Source: Mesorhizobium sp. C432A
GTDB taxonomy: Bacteria; Pseudomonadota; Alphaproteobacteria; Rhizobiales; Rhizobiaceae
Assembly: GCF_030323145.1 (NCBI RefSeq)
Contig: NZ_CP100470.1
Location: 2,769,001 to 2,833,000 of the forward strand
Length of the DNA: 64,000 nucleotides
Direction of reading: 5' to 3'
Position numbers and translations under genes: made by a program. Positions within the stretch are counted from its first letter, which is position 1, and each line of letters starts with the position of its first letter. Below the pieces are notes generated by a model that made no database searches, was not told where the DNA came from, and saw only the letters and a list, made by a program, of their open reading frames with translations. Positions 37,677 to 49,502 of the stretch are shown in pieces.

Positions 37677-39617
37677 ATGCGCTTTCCGCCCGCCTTTCTC
37701 GATGAGATACGCGACCGTGTGCCGATTTCATCGGTCATCGGCCAGCGCGTCGCATGGGACAGGAAGAAGACCAACGCCTCGCGCGGCGACTATTGGGCCT
37801 GTTGTCCGTTCCATGGCGAAAAGAGCCCCTCCTTCCACTGCGAGGACAAGAAGGGCCGCTATCACTGTTTCGGCTGTTCGGTGTCGGGCGATCATTTCAA
37901 GTTCCTGACCGAGCTCGACGGATTAAGCTTTCCCGAAGCGGTCGAGAAGATCGCCGACATGGCCGGCGTGCCGATGCCGGTGCGCGACGAGCGGGAAGAA
38001 CAGCGTGAGAAGGAACGCGCCAGTCTGACCGACGTCATGGAGATGGCGACTGCCTTCTTCCAGGAGCGGCTGCAAGGACCGGAGGGTGCAAAAGCCCGCG
38101 CCTATCTCAGGGATCGCGGGCTGACGCCGGCGACGCAGCAATCGTTCCGGCTGGGCTTTGCGCCCGACAGCCGCAATGCGCTGAAGGAACATCTTGCCGC
38201 CAAGGGTGTGCCCAAGGCCGACATCGAGGCCTGCGGGCTGGTGCGTCATGGCGACGACATCCCGGTCTCCTATGACTGGTTCCGCGATCGCATCATGTTC
38301 CCGATCCCGGATTCGCGCGGCAAGATCATCGCCTTTGGCGGCCGCGCACTGGCGCCCGATGCGCTGGCCAAATACATGAATTCGCCCGACACAGAGCTCT
38401 TCCACAAGGGCAACGTGCTCTACAATTTCGCCCGAGCCCGCAAAGCGCTGGCGAAAGGCGGCACGGTGATTGCCGTCGAAGGCTATATGGACGTGATTGC
38501 GCTGGCGCAGGCCGGCTTCGAGAATGCCGTGGCGCCGCTCGGCACCGCGCTCACCGAAAACCAGCTCGAACTTCTGTGGCGCATGGCGCCTGAGCCGATG
38601 CTGTGCTTCGACGGCGACCAGGCCGGGCTGAAGGCGGCGTGGCGGGCCGCGGATCTCGCGCTGCCGTCGGTGCAGGCCGGGCGGTCGGTGCGCTTTGCGC
38701 TGTTGCCGGAGGGCAAGGATCCCGACGATCTGGTCAAGGCAGAAGGGCCGGACGCGTTTCGTGCCGTGCTGGCGGAAGCGCGGCCTCTCGCTGATTTGTT
38801 GTGGATGCGTGAGACATCCGGTGGCGTCTTCGACACGCCGGAGCGGCGGGCGGGGCTGACAAAGACGCTGCGCGAACTGACCAGCCGCATCCGCGATGAG
38901 AGCCAGCGCTACCACTACCAGCAGTGGATGCGCGAGCGGGAGCTGACCTTCTTCAGCGCCCAGCGCGAAGTGCGGCAAGGTCGCCAGGACTGGAAACCGG
39001 GGCAGGGCAAAACGCCCGCACCCGGCGGACAGTTCGCCAAAGGCAGCGGGGCAGGCGCGCGCGCCGCGATCACCGAAAGCCTCGGCCGCTCCGCCATGGT
39101 CAAACGCGGTGGCGAGATGATGTCGGTGCGCGAGGCGACGATCATCGTAGCCCTCGTCAACCATCCGGCGCTGATCGACGAGAACTTCGCCCATGTCGAG
39201 TTCCTCGATCTCGCCAACACCGATCTGCAGCGGCTGCACGCCGCCATCCTCGATGCGATGGCGCACGACATGGCCAATGACCGTAGCGCGGTGATCGCCA
39301 CCATCGAACGTGCCGGCTGCAGCGATATCTGGGGGCGCGCCGTGGCGCTCATCCAACGGGCCAGGCAATGGCCCGCGCTGGAAACCGCAGCGCTTGACGA
39401 TGCCCGCGACGCCTTCAACCAGGCGCTGCACTTGCAGCGCAGCGCGCGCACCTTACATAAGGAGCTGAAACAGGCGGAAGCAGCGCTCGCCAGCGATCCC
39501 ACTGACGAAAACTACCGGCACCTCATCGAGATTCAGGCGCAATTCCGTGATGTACAAGCAACGGAAGCGCTGATCGAAGGGTTCGGTGTATCCTCGGGCA
39601 GGGGTGGGCGCGTCTAG
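37677..39617 (+). CDS. dnaG: DNA primase
   Basis: DnaG makes RNA primers for replication. The 646-residue protein has an N-terminal CHC2 zinc finger (CPFHGEKSPS, HCFGC), a TOPRIM core (IAVEGYMDVIALAQAGFENAVAPLGTAL, CFDGDQAGLKAA) and a C-terminal helicase-binding region. ATG 37677 starts MRFPPAFLDEI. It is upstream of rpoD, as in the macromolecular-synthesis arrangement, but with a 412-bp gap and no rpsU. Confidence 0.97.
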   Translation: MRFPPAFLDEIRDRVPISSVIGQRVAWDRKKTNASRGDYWACCPFHGEKSPSFHCEDKKGRYHCFGCSVSGDHFKFLTELDGLSFPEAVEKIADMAGVPMPVRDEREEQREKERASLTDVMEMATAFFQERLQGPEGAKARAYLRDRGLTPATQQSFRLGFAPDSRNALKEHLAAKGVPKADIEACGLVRHGDDIPVSYDWFRDRIMFPIPDSRGKIIAFGGRALAPDALAKYMNSPDTELFHKGNVLYNFARARKALAKGGTVIAVEGYMDVIALAQAGFENAVAPLGTALTENQLELLWRMAPEPMLCFDGDQAGLKAAWRAADLALPSVQAGRSVRFALLPEGKDPDDLVKAEGPDAFRAVLAEARPLADLLWMRETSGGVFDTPERRAGLTKTLRELTSRIRDESQRYHYQQWMRERELTFFSAQREVRQGRQDWKPGQGKTPAPGGQFAKGSGAGARAAITESLGRSAMVKRGGEMMSVREATIIVALVNHPALIDENFAHVEFLDLANTDLQRLHAAILDAMAHDMANDRSAVIATIERAGCSDIWGRAVALIQRARQWPALETAALDDARDAFNQALHLQRSARTLHKELKQAEAALASDPTDENYRHLIEIQAQFRDVQATEALIEGFGVSSGRGGRV

Positions 39618-40029
39618 GTCGAAACCTGCGCAAGAATGAATGTTGTACGTGCTGCGCGTCGAATCGACGCCTCTAAGTCTGGTAATTGATTCGCTTTTTT
39701 GATGCGAATCATGCGAGAGGCGCTTGACCTTCTGGCAGAATGACGGAATCAGGACGATTCGAAACCTTAACCCGCGCCGGCGTCGATGGAAATGCACTGA
39801 CGCGAGGTGCTGATCACTGGACAGGCTGTCAGCCTGCCACAGATATCAGGGTTAATCTGGACTTAATGCATATCGCCCAAAAGTGAAAACCGGTTTTGGG
39901 GGCACGATATGAACAAACAAAAGAGTTGATTCGGTTACCGGCCCGGTTAAGCGCCACCAGCGCATGTAGTTTGACCGGTGCGGCAGCTACGCGGCTTCGA
40001 TGCTCGGCCGCTAGGAGAAGATAAAGACT
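39618..40029 (+). promoter_or_regulatory. 412-bp intergenic region between dnaG and rpoD
   Basis: No ORF is recognised. The region should hold the rpoD promoter; a polar transcript from dnaG could also pass. CAGGCTG-T-CAGCCTG (39822-39836) is a perfect 7-bp inverted repeat, and CCAAAA...TTTTGG near 39875-39898 is a shorter one, resembling short repeats seen elsewhere in rhizobial intergenic DNA. CTAGGAGAAGATAAAGACT gives the ribosome site just before rpoD. Confidence 0.5.
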
Positions 40030-42054
<2,025 letters not shown>

Positions 42055-42080
42055 TACCGGCAACAGACCAGCATTCGAAA

Positions 42081-42104
42081 AGGGCGCCGATGGCGCCCTT
42101 TTTG
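42081..42104 (+). terminator. Rho-independent terminator of rpoD
   Basis: AGGGCGCC (42081-42088), loop GAT and GGCGCCCT (42092-42099) form an 8-bp stem, followed by a TTTTT run (42100-42104 region). It lies 27 bp after the rpoD stop. Confidence 0.9.
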
Positions 42105-42244
42105 TTGCCGGGTGAAGGCTCTTGTCGCCCATCTCCGTCGGGAGGATACTTGCCTGGTCGGATGCATGTTCTGGGCGAAAAACCGGATGTCCGCCCCGGC
42201 TGATGTCCTCAGCCGTGCTCCGTGGCGCCGGAGAGAGGTGTGTG

Positions 42245-42538
42245 ATGACAACCTACATCCTGCTGATGAACTGGACGGAACAGGGCGCCAGAAACATCCG
42301 AGAGTCGCCGAAGCGGCTCGATGCCGCCAAGAAGCAACTGGCCGACATGGGCGGCTCGTTCAAGGCGTTTTACCTGACTATGGGCGAATATGACATGGTG
42401 GCGATTATCGAGGCGCCCGACGATGCTGTGCTTGCTCGTTTCGCCCTGATGCTGGCAACGGGTGGCAGCGTCAAGACGCGAACGCTCAAGGCTTTCCCGG
42501 AATTTGCCTATCGCGAGATCGTCACTTCGCTTGGATAG
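42245..42538 (+). CDS. GYD-domain protein
   Basis: The 97-residue protein starts [25 protein letters not shown], and carries [14 protein letters not shown], in which GEYD replaces the family's GxYD. GYD-domain proteins form a small ferredoxin-like fold, with unknown function. A GAGAGG run precedes the start; GTG 42242 is an alternative. It is the first gene after the rpoD terminator. Confidence 0.87.
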   Translation: MTTYILLMNWTEQGARNIRESPKRLDAAKKQLADMGGSFKAFYLTMGEYDMVAIIEAPDDAVLARFALMLATGGSVKTRTLKAFPEFAYREIVTSLG

Positions 42539-42607
42539 CGCTGGGCGCGGGTCCGTGCGGCTCGGCGTCATATTGCGGGGCCGTGCCGTCAGGGTGATAG
42601 TCGCGCC

Positions 42608-42988
42608 ATGTCCAAGCCTGCGCTGACCGTCTGGTACAACACACGCTGCCCGGTTTGCGATGGCGGCATCACCCGGCAGAAACGGCGGCTGATCGAGGCG
42701 ATCAAGGCCGGGCGGATCGAATTCCGCGACATCAACCTCGAACCGGCGGCGCTCTCTGGCTACAGCGCCTCGCTGGAGGACATACGCCGCCGGCTGCATG
42801 CCACCGATGCCGAAGGCAGGCTGCTGGTCGGCGCCGATGTCGCGGTTGCCGTCTGGCGGGCGACGCCGTGCGAGGGCTGGCTGGCGACGCTCTTCGGCAA
42901 TCCGGTCGCGCTGCCGCTGACGCGCTTGGCCTATGATCGTTTCGCCGATCTTCTCTATGCCTGGAACCGGCGCAAGGGCCGCTGGTAG
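42608..42988 (+). CDS. DCC-family thiol-disulfide oxidoreductase-like protein (DUF393)
   Basis: The 126-residue protein begins with YNTRCPVCDGGI, a CxxC in the pattern of the DUF393/YuxK DCC family (thioredoxin-like), and continues REKRRL-like KRRLIEAI and FRDINLEP. It probably has thiol-disulfide activity. The C-terminal LLYAWNRRKGRW is a usual family end. ATG 42608; the promoter may be shared with the GYD gene (69 bp upstream). Confidence 0.87.
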   Translation: MSKPALTVWYNTRCPVCDGGITRQKRRLIEAIKAGRIEFRDINLEPAALSGYSASLEDIRRRLHATDAEGRLLVGADVAVAVWRATPCEGWLATLFGNPVALPLTRLAYDRFADLLYAWNRRKGRW

Positions 42989-43033
42989 CGAGGCAAGGCC
43001 CGAAGATATCTGCGGGCCTTACTGTCATGGGCG

Positions 43034-43291
43034 TTACCGGGACGCCGGCTCGCAAAGCCAGCCGACAATGCGGCGCACCGCCGGCAGCACCATGAGCAAC
43101 GTTGGGAACGCTACCAGCCAGGACAGGCCCCAGGCAGTGAGCCAGACAGCCGGCAAATCAGGTTGCAGTCCAAGGCTTTTCAGCGTCGATATGAACGAGA
43201 CGATGAAGGTCATCAGGAGCGACAGCACCAGCGGACTGACGATCGCGGCATAGCGCGCCGGCAGCTTGCCGCGCTTACGGGTCGTGGTCAT
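43034..43291 (-). CDS. DUF2798 membrane protein
   Basis: The 85-residue protein has two predicted transmembrane helices (LVLSLLMTFIVSFISTLKSLG and VWLTAWGLSWLVAFPTLLMV), the pattern of DUF2798. Function is not known. Start MTTTRKRGKLPARYA at 43291 has AGGAAAATCC upstream; the longer frame to 43333 is less likely. It is divergent from the PadR gene. Confidence 0.82.
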   Translation of the reverse strand: MTTTRKRGKLPARYAAIVSPLVLSLLMTFIVSFISTLKSLGLQPDLPAVWLTAWGLSWLVAFPTLLMVLPAVRRIVGWLCEPASR

Positions 43292-43481
43292 TTTTGGATT
43301 TTCCTGAAACATCCGGTCCGTCGCATTTGGCATCCATTGCGCCGGGTTTCCGGCGGAACTGCCCGGAAAGACCGGGGTTGGATGCGTTGCTTGACGTCAG
43401 ACGCTTACGGAGAGGTTTTGGCCCTCACGCGCTTTCTAGCTGCCGGCGGCGGCGAAATCAACCTTCTGGCGCCGTCTTTAG

Positions 43482-43550
43482 ATACATCGTAAGATATATC
43501 TTGACTCATCGGCGGGGCAAGCCTAATTAAGATGTATCGTAAGATTTAAC
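43482..43550 (+). promoter_or_regulatory. PadR gene promoter with two operator copies
   Basis: ATCGTAAGAT occurs at 43486-43495 and 43536-43545 (50 bp apart) in the wider sites ATACATCGTAAGATATATCT (43482-43501) and GATGTATCGTAAGATTTA (43531-43548). Between them TTGACT (43501-43506), 17 bp, TAATTA (43524-43529) forms a promoter. The sites flank it, as expected for autorepression by PadR. Confidence 0.7.
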
Positions 43551-43564
43551 TCAAGGAGCAATTC

Positions 43565-44242
43565 ATGCACAGACATCATCCCTTTGGCGAGCGCGCCGAG
43601 CGCGCATTCCTGCACATGGCAGGCAAATTTGGTGGAAGAGGGGGCGGCGGCTTTGGTCCGTTCGGCCACGGCGGACGTGGCGGTGGACGCGGCGGCCCGG
43701 GCGACATGTTTCGTGCCGGGCGCATGCTGGCCGACGGCGATCTCAAGCTGATCACGCTGTCATTGCTGGCCGAGGCGCCGCGCCACGGCTACGACATCAT
43801 CAAGGCGCTGGAGGAGCGCACCAGCGGCATCTACAGCCCGAGCCCGGGCGTCGTCTATCCGACGCTGACCTTCTTGGAAGAGGCCGGCTATGCGGCTTCA
43901 GCCGCGGACGGCAACAAGAAGGTGTTTTCGATCACCGAGGCGGGGCAGGCGCATCTCGCCGAGAACCGCGAGATGATCGACGGCGTGCTCGAGCATCTGG
44001 AGCGCTTCGGCCGCAAGATGGCGAAAGCGCGGGACTGGTTCGGCTGGAACGACGACGGCGAGGAAGGCGGACGGCGTGGTGGACGGGGTCGCTCGGAAGC
44101 CCGCGACGAGTTCCGCGCCGTGCGCCACCGGCTGCGTGCCGCGCTCGGCGATCTCGTCGACGCGCCGGCTGAAAAGCAGGCCGAGGCGATTGCAGTCCTG
44201 GAAGCCGCCGCTGAAGCCCTGGAAGCGCTATCGCGCGGTTGA
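43565..44242 (+). CDS. PadR-family transcriptional regulator
   Basis: The 225-residue protein has a His/Gly/Arg-rich N-terminus (about residues 1-50, with runs such as GGRGGGGFG and GHGGRGGGRGG), then the PadR HTH: LITLSLLAEAPRHGYDIIKALEERTSGIYSPSPGVVYPTLTFLEEAGY. A C-terminal helical part is present. PadR proteins sense phenolic or drug-like compounds. CAAGGAGCAATTC precedes ATG 43565. The paired operators suggest autoregulation; DUF2798 is divergent and may be controlled as well. Confidence 0.9.
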   Translation: MHRHHPFGERAERAFLHMAGKFGGRGGGGFGPFGHGGRGGGRGGPGDMFRAGRMLADGDLKLITLSLLAEAPRHGYDIIKALEERTSGIYSPSPGVVYPTLTFLEEAGYAASAADGNKKVFSITEAGQAHLAENREMIDGVLEHLERFGRKMAKARDWFGWNDDGEEGGRRGGRGRSEARDEFRAVRHRLRAALGDLVDAPAEKQAEAIAVLEAAAEALEALSRG

Positions 44243-44343
44243 CCCCTGGCGAGAACCCTTGCCCGTTCGACTGAGGAACGGTACTGAAAATCATCCTGCA
44301 CCGCGAGACGTGGTGCAGGATGATTGCCGTTGGAGGAAGCCCC

Positions 44344-44640
44344 ATGTCTTTTCTGAAACGTCTTTTCGGTGGTGGCGGCGGTGAGGCGGGCGAGCCCAAG
44401 AGCGCAGCACCGGCAAAGCAGGTTGAGCACAAGGGATTTTTGATCAGCGCCACGCCCTACAAGGCGGAGGGGGGCCAATACCAGACCTGCGGCGTGGTTT
44501 CGAAGGAAGTCGACGGCGTGATGAAGGAACACAAATTCATCCGCGCCGATCGCTTTGCCGGACTGGGCGACGCCGTCGACATCTCGATCAAGAAGGGCAT
44601 GCAACTGGTCGACGAGCAAGGCGAGAGGATGTTCGGGTAG
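44344..44640 (+). CDS. HlyU-family protein
   Basis: The 98-residue protein starts MSFLKRLFGGGGGEAG and includes KGFLISATPYKAEGGQYQTCGVV, DRFAGLGDAVDISIKKGMQLVDEQGERMFG, all family hallmarks. HlyU is named after a Vibrio regulator of haemolysin; in rhizobia its role is not known. The start at 44344 has a GGAGGAAGCCCC site. It converges with pnkp (the stop codons are one base apart). Confidence 0.87.
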   Translation: MSFLKRLFGGGGGEAGEPKSAAPAKQVEHKGFLISATPYKAEGGQYQTCGVVSKEVDGVMKEHKFIRADRFAGLGDAVDISIKKGMQLVDEQGERMFG

Positions 44641-44641
44641 C

Positions 44642-47217
44642 CTACAGCCTCGGATCGATTGGCTCGCTCTCCAGCGCCAGGACGCCGAAAACACACTCGT
44701 GAACACGTCGCAGCGGTTCCTTGGCGACAAACCGCTTCAGTGCCTCGTGACCGAGCGCGAACTCTCTGAGCGCCAGGCTGCGCTTGCCACCCAAGCCTCG
44801 TTCGCGCAGGCGCACGAGATTGTCCGGCGCATCGTATTCGGGGCCATAGATAATGCGAAGATACTCCTGGCCGCGCACTTTCAGCGCCGGTTGCATGAGC
44901 CCCTTCTTGTTTCGGCTGACGAAGTCGTGCGGCTTCACTACCATCCCTTCGCCGCCTGAGTCGGTCAGCGTCTCCCACCAGGCGACGGCCTCCGCACAAG
45001 AACCGGCATCGGCCAGGTCAACCATCCGCCATTGCGTTCGCGTTACCACGCCGCCCCGGCAGCTAGACGGTCCGCAAGCGTCATGTGCCAAACGTGGTTC
45101 TGGTCGTACCAGACGCATCCCTCACTTGCCAGCAGGTGGAACGGCGCGACCTTCAGGTCGTCGACGCCCGAGACCGGCCACACGTAAGGCGCCCAGGCAG
45201 TGGCGTATCTGGCGGCACGCGCGGCGCGGTCCTCAATGCGAGCCTTGAGCGCGGCCGTATCCACGCCGCGTGCCATCGCACGGGCCAGCGCTTCGCGGCT
45301 GGCCTGGAGCCCAGCGGCCGCAGACGTTGCCACTGGGGCGTACTGGCTTTCAATCAGGCTGCTTGCCTTGGCCGACCATGGCATGATCTCGGTGTCCAGC
45401 AGCAACCAGTCGCTGTTCAATTCCTGCCATAGATCCGCAGCGTCGACGCTGGCGCGCAGGCGATTGAGCAGGCGCTCCGTCATGCCGCTGTCGCTGAAAA
45501 AGGAGCGTCCGGTCCGGGTCCAGATCGCGCCTGTCTCGTCGCCAGATACCCCGAACCGGTCGCGCGCCGTCTGCGCGTTTCGGCACAGAGCGATGACTGC
45601 CCGCGAACCCATGTGCTTCTCTTCGCACAGGATTTGGGTGACGCCACGCTCGCGGAAATGACTGAAAGCTTCCTCGGGGCGTTCCAGCCAGCCGGCTTGG
45701 CTGCTGGTCTCGGATGGCGACATTGTCGGCGGCAGATATACCAGCCACTGCGGCGACAGCGCGAAGCGGCTCATCACCTCAAGTGCCGCCGACGCGTTCT
45801 CCTCGGCCACGACAACCCTGCCTTTCAGTTCGGTCTCGATCCAGCGTCGCCCAGAGACATCCTGATAGTCGAGCACGCCGTCGGCATCGGCCTGTGCCGA
45901 TTTGCCAAGGCCCGGTCCACCGAGGGGACGCACGGGTTCGGACCAGGTCTCGACTGCCGGCACGTCGACCAGTTCGCGTTCCGGCCAGCGCAAGGCAGTC
46001 AGCTTGCCGCCGAACACGCAGCCGGTGTCGATGCAAAGCGTGTTGTTGACCCACTCCGCCGACAGCACCGGCGTGTGCCCGTATACTACGCTGGTTTTGC
46101 CCCGATAGGCGGCTGCCCAGTCGGCACGGACGGGCAGGCCAAATTCGTCGATTTCGCCCGTGGTTTCGCCATAGAGGGCGAACTCGCGCACCGCGCCGGA
46201 ACCGCGCCCGATCATCTCTTCCTTGAGTCCGGCATGTGCCACGGCGAGGCGTCCGCCGTCCAGCCAGACGTGGCTGCGCAGGCTGTCGAGGAAGGCCGGC
46301 AAAGCCTCTCGCAGGCCGCGATCCTGAGCGTCCAACTGGTCGATGGTTTGCTGCAGGCCGTGGGCGATCGTGACCTTGCGGCCTTCCAGCCAGCGGCTGA
46401 GTTTGCGTTCGTGATTGCCCTGGACACAGTAGGCGGTTCCCGCCGCGACCATGCTCATGGCGATGCGCAAGACGTCGGGCACGTTGGGACCACGATCGAC
46501 GAGGTCGCCGACAAAGACGATCTTGCGGCCTTCTGGCGGCGTTACAGTGACGGTCCGATCACCATGGCCGTCGGACCAGGCGATGCTGTAACCGAGCTGA
46601 CAGAACAAGGTCTGAAGTTCGTCGGCGCAACCATGGACATCACCTATGACGTCGAAAGGACCGCAATCGTCGCGCTTGTCGGTCCATAATGGCTGACGCG
46701 AGACCTTGGCCGCGTCGATACTGGCCTCGCCGGTGAGCTTCCAGACCTGACGGAAACCTTCGCGTTGCAGGCCGCCGAGGCCCTTGCGAATTTCGTTCGT
46801 CATGCGCTGGGCAACGCCGACGCCGAAGGGACGATCGGCTCGTAGCGCGTTGCGGGCGACGCAAACATCAACACCCGGATCGATGACCACGGCGACCGGC
46901 AAAGCGTGCCATTTGCGCGCCAGCTCGACCCACGCCTTGCGATCAGCGGGTCGCACATTGGTCGCGTCGATGACGGCCAGCTTTCGATGCTTGAGCCGTT
47001 TGCCGGCGATTTCGCGCACCAAATCAAAAGCGTCGGCCGAGACATCCTGATCAGTCTCGTTGTCGCTGACGAGCGCGCGGCAGCGATCCGACGAGATGAT
47101 TTCGGTCGGCAGGAAGTGCCTGGCGGCGAAGGTCGACTTGCCCGATCCCGTCGAGCCGATCAGCACGACGAGGGCGAAGTCAGGGATGGTGAGGTCGGTC
47201 TTGTCTGGCTCTCTCAT
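44642..47217 (-). pseudogene. polynucleotide kinase-phosphatase (Pnkp), frameshifted in the ligase domain
   Basis: The frame from ATG 47217 runs 724 residues. A kinase domain has P-loop GSTGSGKST (21-29). A phosphatase domain has DVHG, GDLVDRG, GNHE and GHTP. A ligase-like domain has CEEKHMGSRAV, with the motif-I Lys. It stops at 45043 after LAAGAAW. The expected continuation (RTQWRMVDLADAG, GEGMVVKPHDFVSR, EYLRIIYGPEY, to PIDPRL) is in the next frame (44642-45060), so a single base is missing near 45050. An intact enzyme heals and seals broken RNA together with Hen1. Its ATG overlaps the hen1 stop by ATGA. Confidence 0.85.
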
Positions 47218-48596
47218 CGGGTGAACACCGCCATCTGCGTCGGCGCGCCGAGCACGGGGTCCACGGCTCCGATGCCACTTAAGGCGGCGCTATAGCCATA
47301 GATCTCGCCGATCCTGACCGCCCAGGCTTCAAACCGAACCCGGCCCCATTCGAAACGGTGATCCGGATGGCGAAAAGCGCCGGCGGCCAGACTGGGGAAC
47401 AAGGGGTTGTAGTCAGCGTTCGGCGTAGTCACGATCACGAATTTTGGCGCTGTCTCGCCGAAGATAATACGCTCGATCATTGGCAGCCGGTCTTCGTCGA
47501 GATGTTCGATGACCTCGACCAGCACAGCGACGTCGGCTTCCGCCCATCGGCTGTCGCGATATGTCAGCGATCCGTGCAGCAACGTGACCCGGTCTTCAGG
47601 CGGCCCCCCGAACTCGTTCAGTTTGAGACGCTTGGCGGCCCATTCCAGTTCACGAATAGCGGGGTCGAGCCCGAACAGCTTGTGGACCCATTTTTCGCGC
47701 ACGAGCCGATAGAGCAGCTTGCCTTCGCCACACCCCAAATCTGCAACACTGGCCCCTCCGGTCGCCCGAATGGCTTGCACCACGGCGTCCATGCGCAGGT
47801 CGTTCAGCCGGATGGGCGCCTCCAGCGCTTGCTCAGGTGCAGCCCGGGCTTCGGGGGGTAGGACCTCATTGGCCGTCTCCGGAGCCAGCCGCTCCAGGGC
47901 GATGCGGGCCAACGCACCTCGGTTGCGCAGATAACGGCGCACGATCAGGTCTTTGGCTGGGTGGTTTTCCAGCCAGCCCTCGCCCTTGGACAGCAGCTTG
48001 TCAATCTCGGCCTCGCCCACCCAGTAGTGCTTGGTGTCGTCCATCACCGGGATCAGGACATAAAGGTGGTTGAGCAGGCTGCTTAGGCGCCCGGTGCCAG
48101 TCAGCCTCAGATGACCGTATCGTGGTCCACCCGCGCCAGATCCGACAGTTTCGACCGGCGCCAGGTTGACGGTCCATCCCAGCGGTTCGAATAGATCTCG
48201 AACCAGGGCCTCGCCGCCACGCATCGGCAGCGGGGTCACCACAGCTTCGAGCGGGAGGTCGCTATCGGCCAGTTGCTGGCGCTCCTTCGAGATGCCGGTC
48301 ATCGCTGTCCGCAGTACCTTGTTCAAAGCCACAGACAGAAATGACGATGCCGTATAAGGTCGGTCGTTTACATATTGATCCAGCAAGCCCTCTGCCTGGC
48401 CTTTGCCCCGAACGAGCCCTATCGGATCGACATCGAGCAGAAGCACAGCCTCACAACGCTCATCGGTCGCCTCCGGATAGAACAGCCAGGCCTTGCCGAA
48501 GGATAGGTCAGTCTCGTGCAGACGTTCGGGATGCTTGTGCAGCAAGAAGCCGAGATCTGTGGCTGGATGATGGGTTGTCGCGACGGAAAGGAACAT
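47214..48596 (-). CDS. hen1: 3'-terminal RNA ribose 2'-O-methyltransferase Hen1
   Basis: Bacterial Hen1 marks the 3' end of a cut RNA before ligation by Pnkp, protecting it from a second cut. The 460-residue protein has an N-terminal Hen1-specific region (HPERLHETDLSFGKAWLFYPE) and a C-terminal SAM methyltransferase: ADLGCGEGKL (285-294), metal-binding EVIEH (E361, E364, H365) and HPDHRFEW (His413). The start MFLSVATTHH at 48596 follows CGACGGAAAGGAAC; the upstream codons to 48647 are not conserved-looking. It is the first gene of the two-gene operon. Confidence 0.92.
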   Translation of the reverse strand: MFLSVATTHHPATDLGFLLHKHPERLHETDLSFGKAWLFYPEATDERCEAVLLLDVDPIGLVRGKGQAEGLLDQYVNDRPYTASSFLSVALNKVLRTAMTGISKERQQLADSDLPLEAVVTPLPMRGGEALVRDLFEPLGWTVNLAPVETVGSGAGGPRYGHLRLTGTGRLSSLLNHLYVLIPVMDDTKHYWVGEAEIDKLLSKGEGWLENHPAKDLIVRRYLRNRGALARIALERLAPETANEVLPPEARAAPEQALEAPIRLNDLRMDAVVQAIRATGGASVADLGCGEGKLLYRLVREKWVHKLFGLDPAIRELEWAAKRLKLNEFGGPPEDRVTLLHGSLTYRDSRWAEADVAVLVEVIEHLDEDRLPMIERIIFGETAPKFVIVTTPNADYNPLFPSLAAGAFRHPDHRFEWGRVRFEAWAVRIGEIYGYSAALSGIGAVDPVLGAPTQMAVFTR

Positions 48597-48705
48597 CAGC
48601 GACCGATAACGCAGACAGGCCGAATAACCAATGGCGTTGCGCGGCAATCTAGTAACGCGATAGATCCGTTTTCGACACGCAACCTATCGCGCCGCCTGAC
48701 AAGGA

Positions 48706-48735
48706 AAAAGGCAGGCGCCGAAGCGCCTGCCTTTT
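48706..48735. terminator. bidirectional Rho-independent terminator
   Basis: AAAAGGCAGGCGC (48706-48718), loop CGAA and GCGCCTGCCTTTT (48723-48735) form a 13-bp hairpin with A and T runs at the ends, so either strand would terminate. It lies past the azoR stop and upstream of hen1. Confidence 0.88.
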
Positions 48736-48757
48736 CAATGCGAATGACGGGGTGTGC

Positions 48758-49393
48758 TTACGCGGCGATTTGCGCGCTCGCGGTCTTGGCCACCACGGCA
48801 TCGACCTTGGCGGTCGCCTTGGCAAGTGCGGCGGTGACGGCATCAGGGCCCATGCCGACGCCTTCGATGCGGATGACGTCGACATCGGTCATGCCGAGAA
48901 AGCCGAGCACGCCGCGCAGATAGGGGATGGCGTGATCGAACTGCACGGCCGCACCTTCGGAATAGATGCCGCCCGAGGCGAGTACGATATAGACCTTCTT
49001 GCCGGTGACGAGGCCCTTGGGACCACCCTCGCCATAAGAGAAGCTCTTGCCGGAGCGGGAGATGTGATCGACCCAGGACTTCAGGGTTGAGGAGATGTTG
49101 AAGTTGATGAAGCCGGTGGCCAGGATCACGGTGTCGGCTGCGAACAGTTCGTCAAGCACGATGTCGGAGACGCCGACGACTTCGGCCTGGCGCGGCGTGC
49201 GGGCTTCAACGGGGGTGTAGATGCCGGTCGCATAATCGGTGTCGATGTGCGGCAGCGGGTTGGCCACGAGGTCGCGTACGACGAGCGTATTCGACGGGTC
49301 GGCGGCGACGAGCTTTTCAGCGAATTCGGTAGCGATACGGGTCGAGTGCGAGGCAGCGCCGCGCGGGCTCGAGGTTACAAGCAGGATAGACAT
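48758..49393 (-). CDS. azoR: FMN-dependent NADH-azoreductase
   Basis: The 211-residue flavodoxin-fold protein starts MSILLVTSSPRGAASHSTRIATEF (SSPRG is the FMN phosphate loop) and has NFNISSTLKSWVDHISRSGKSFSYGEGGPKGL, characteristic of AzoR/ArpD enzymes. It reduces azo dyes and quinones with NAD(P)H. The start has ACTGGAGAGAACCGCT upstream. It is divergent from the LysR gene, which probably regulates it. Confidence 0.93.
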   Translation of the reverse strand: MSILLVTSSPRGAASHSTRIATEFAEKLVAADPSNTLVVRDLVANPLPHIDTDYATGIYTPVEARTPRQAEVVGVSDIVLDELFAADTVILATGFINFNISSTLKSWVDHISRSGKSFSYGEGGPKGLVTGKKVYIVLASGGIYSEGAAVQFDHAIPYLRGVLGFLGMTDVDVIRIEGVGMGPDAVTAALAKATAKVDAVVAKTASAQIAA

Positions 49394-49502
49394 AGCGGTT
49401 CTCTCCAGTGGGAATTGATTTCTCCCGACTGATATGGGCCTACCGACCCATTCAAAAAACTGGTATATTATCTATATGATCCATCCATAAAGTAGGTATA
49501 CC

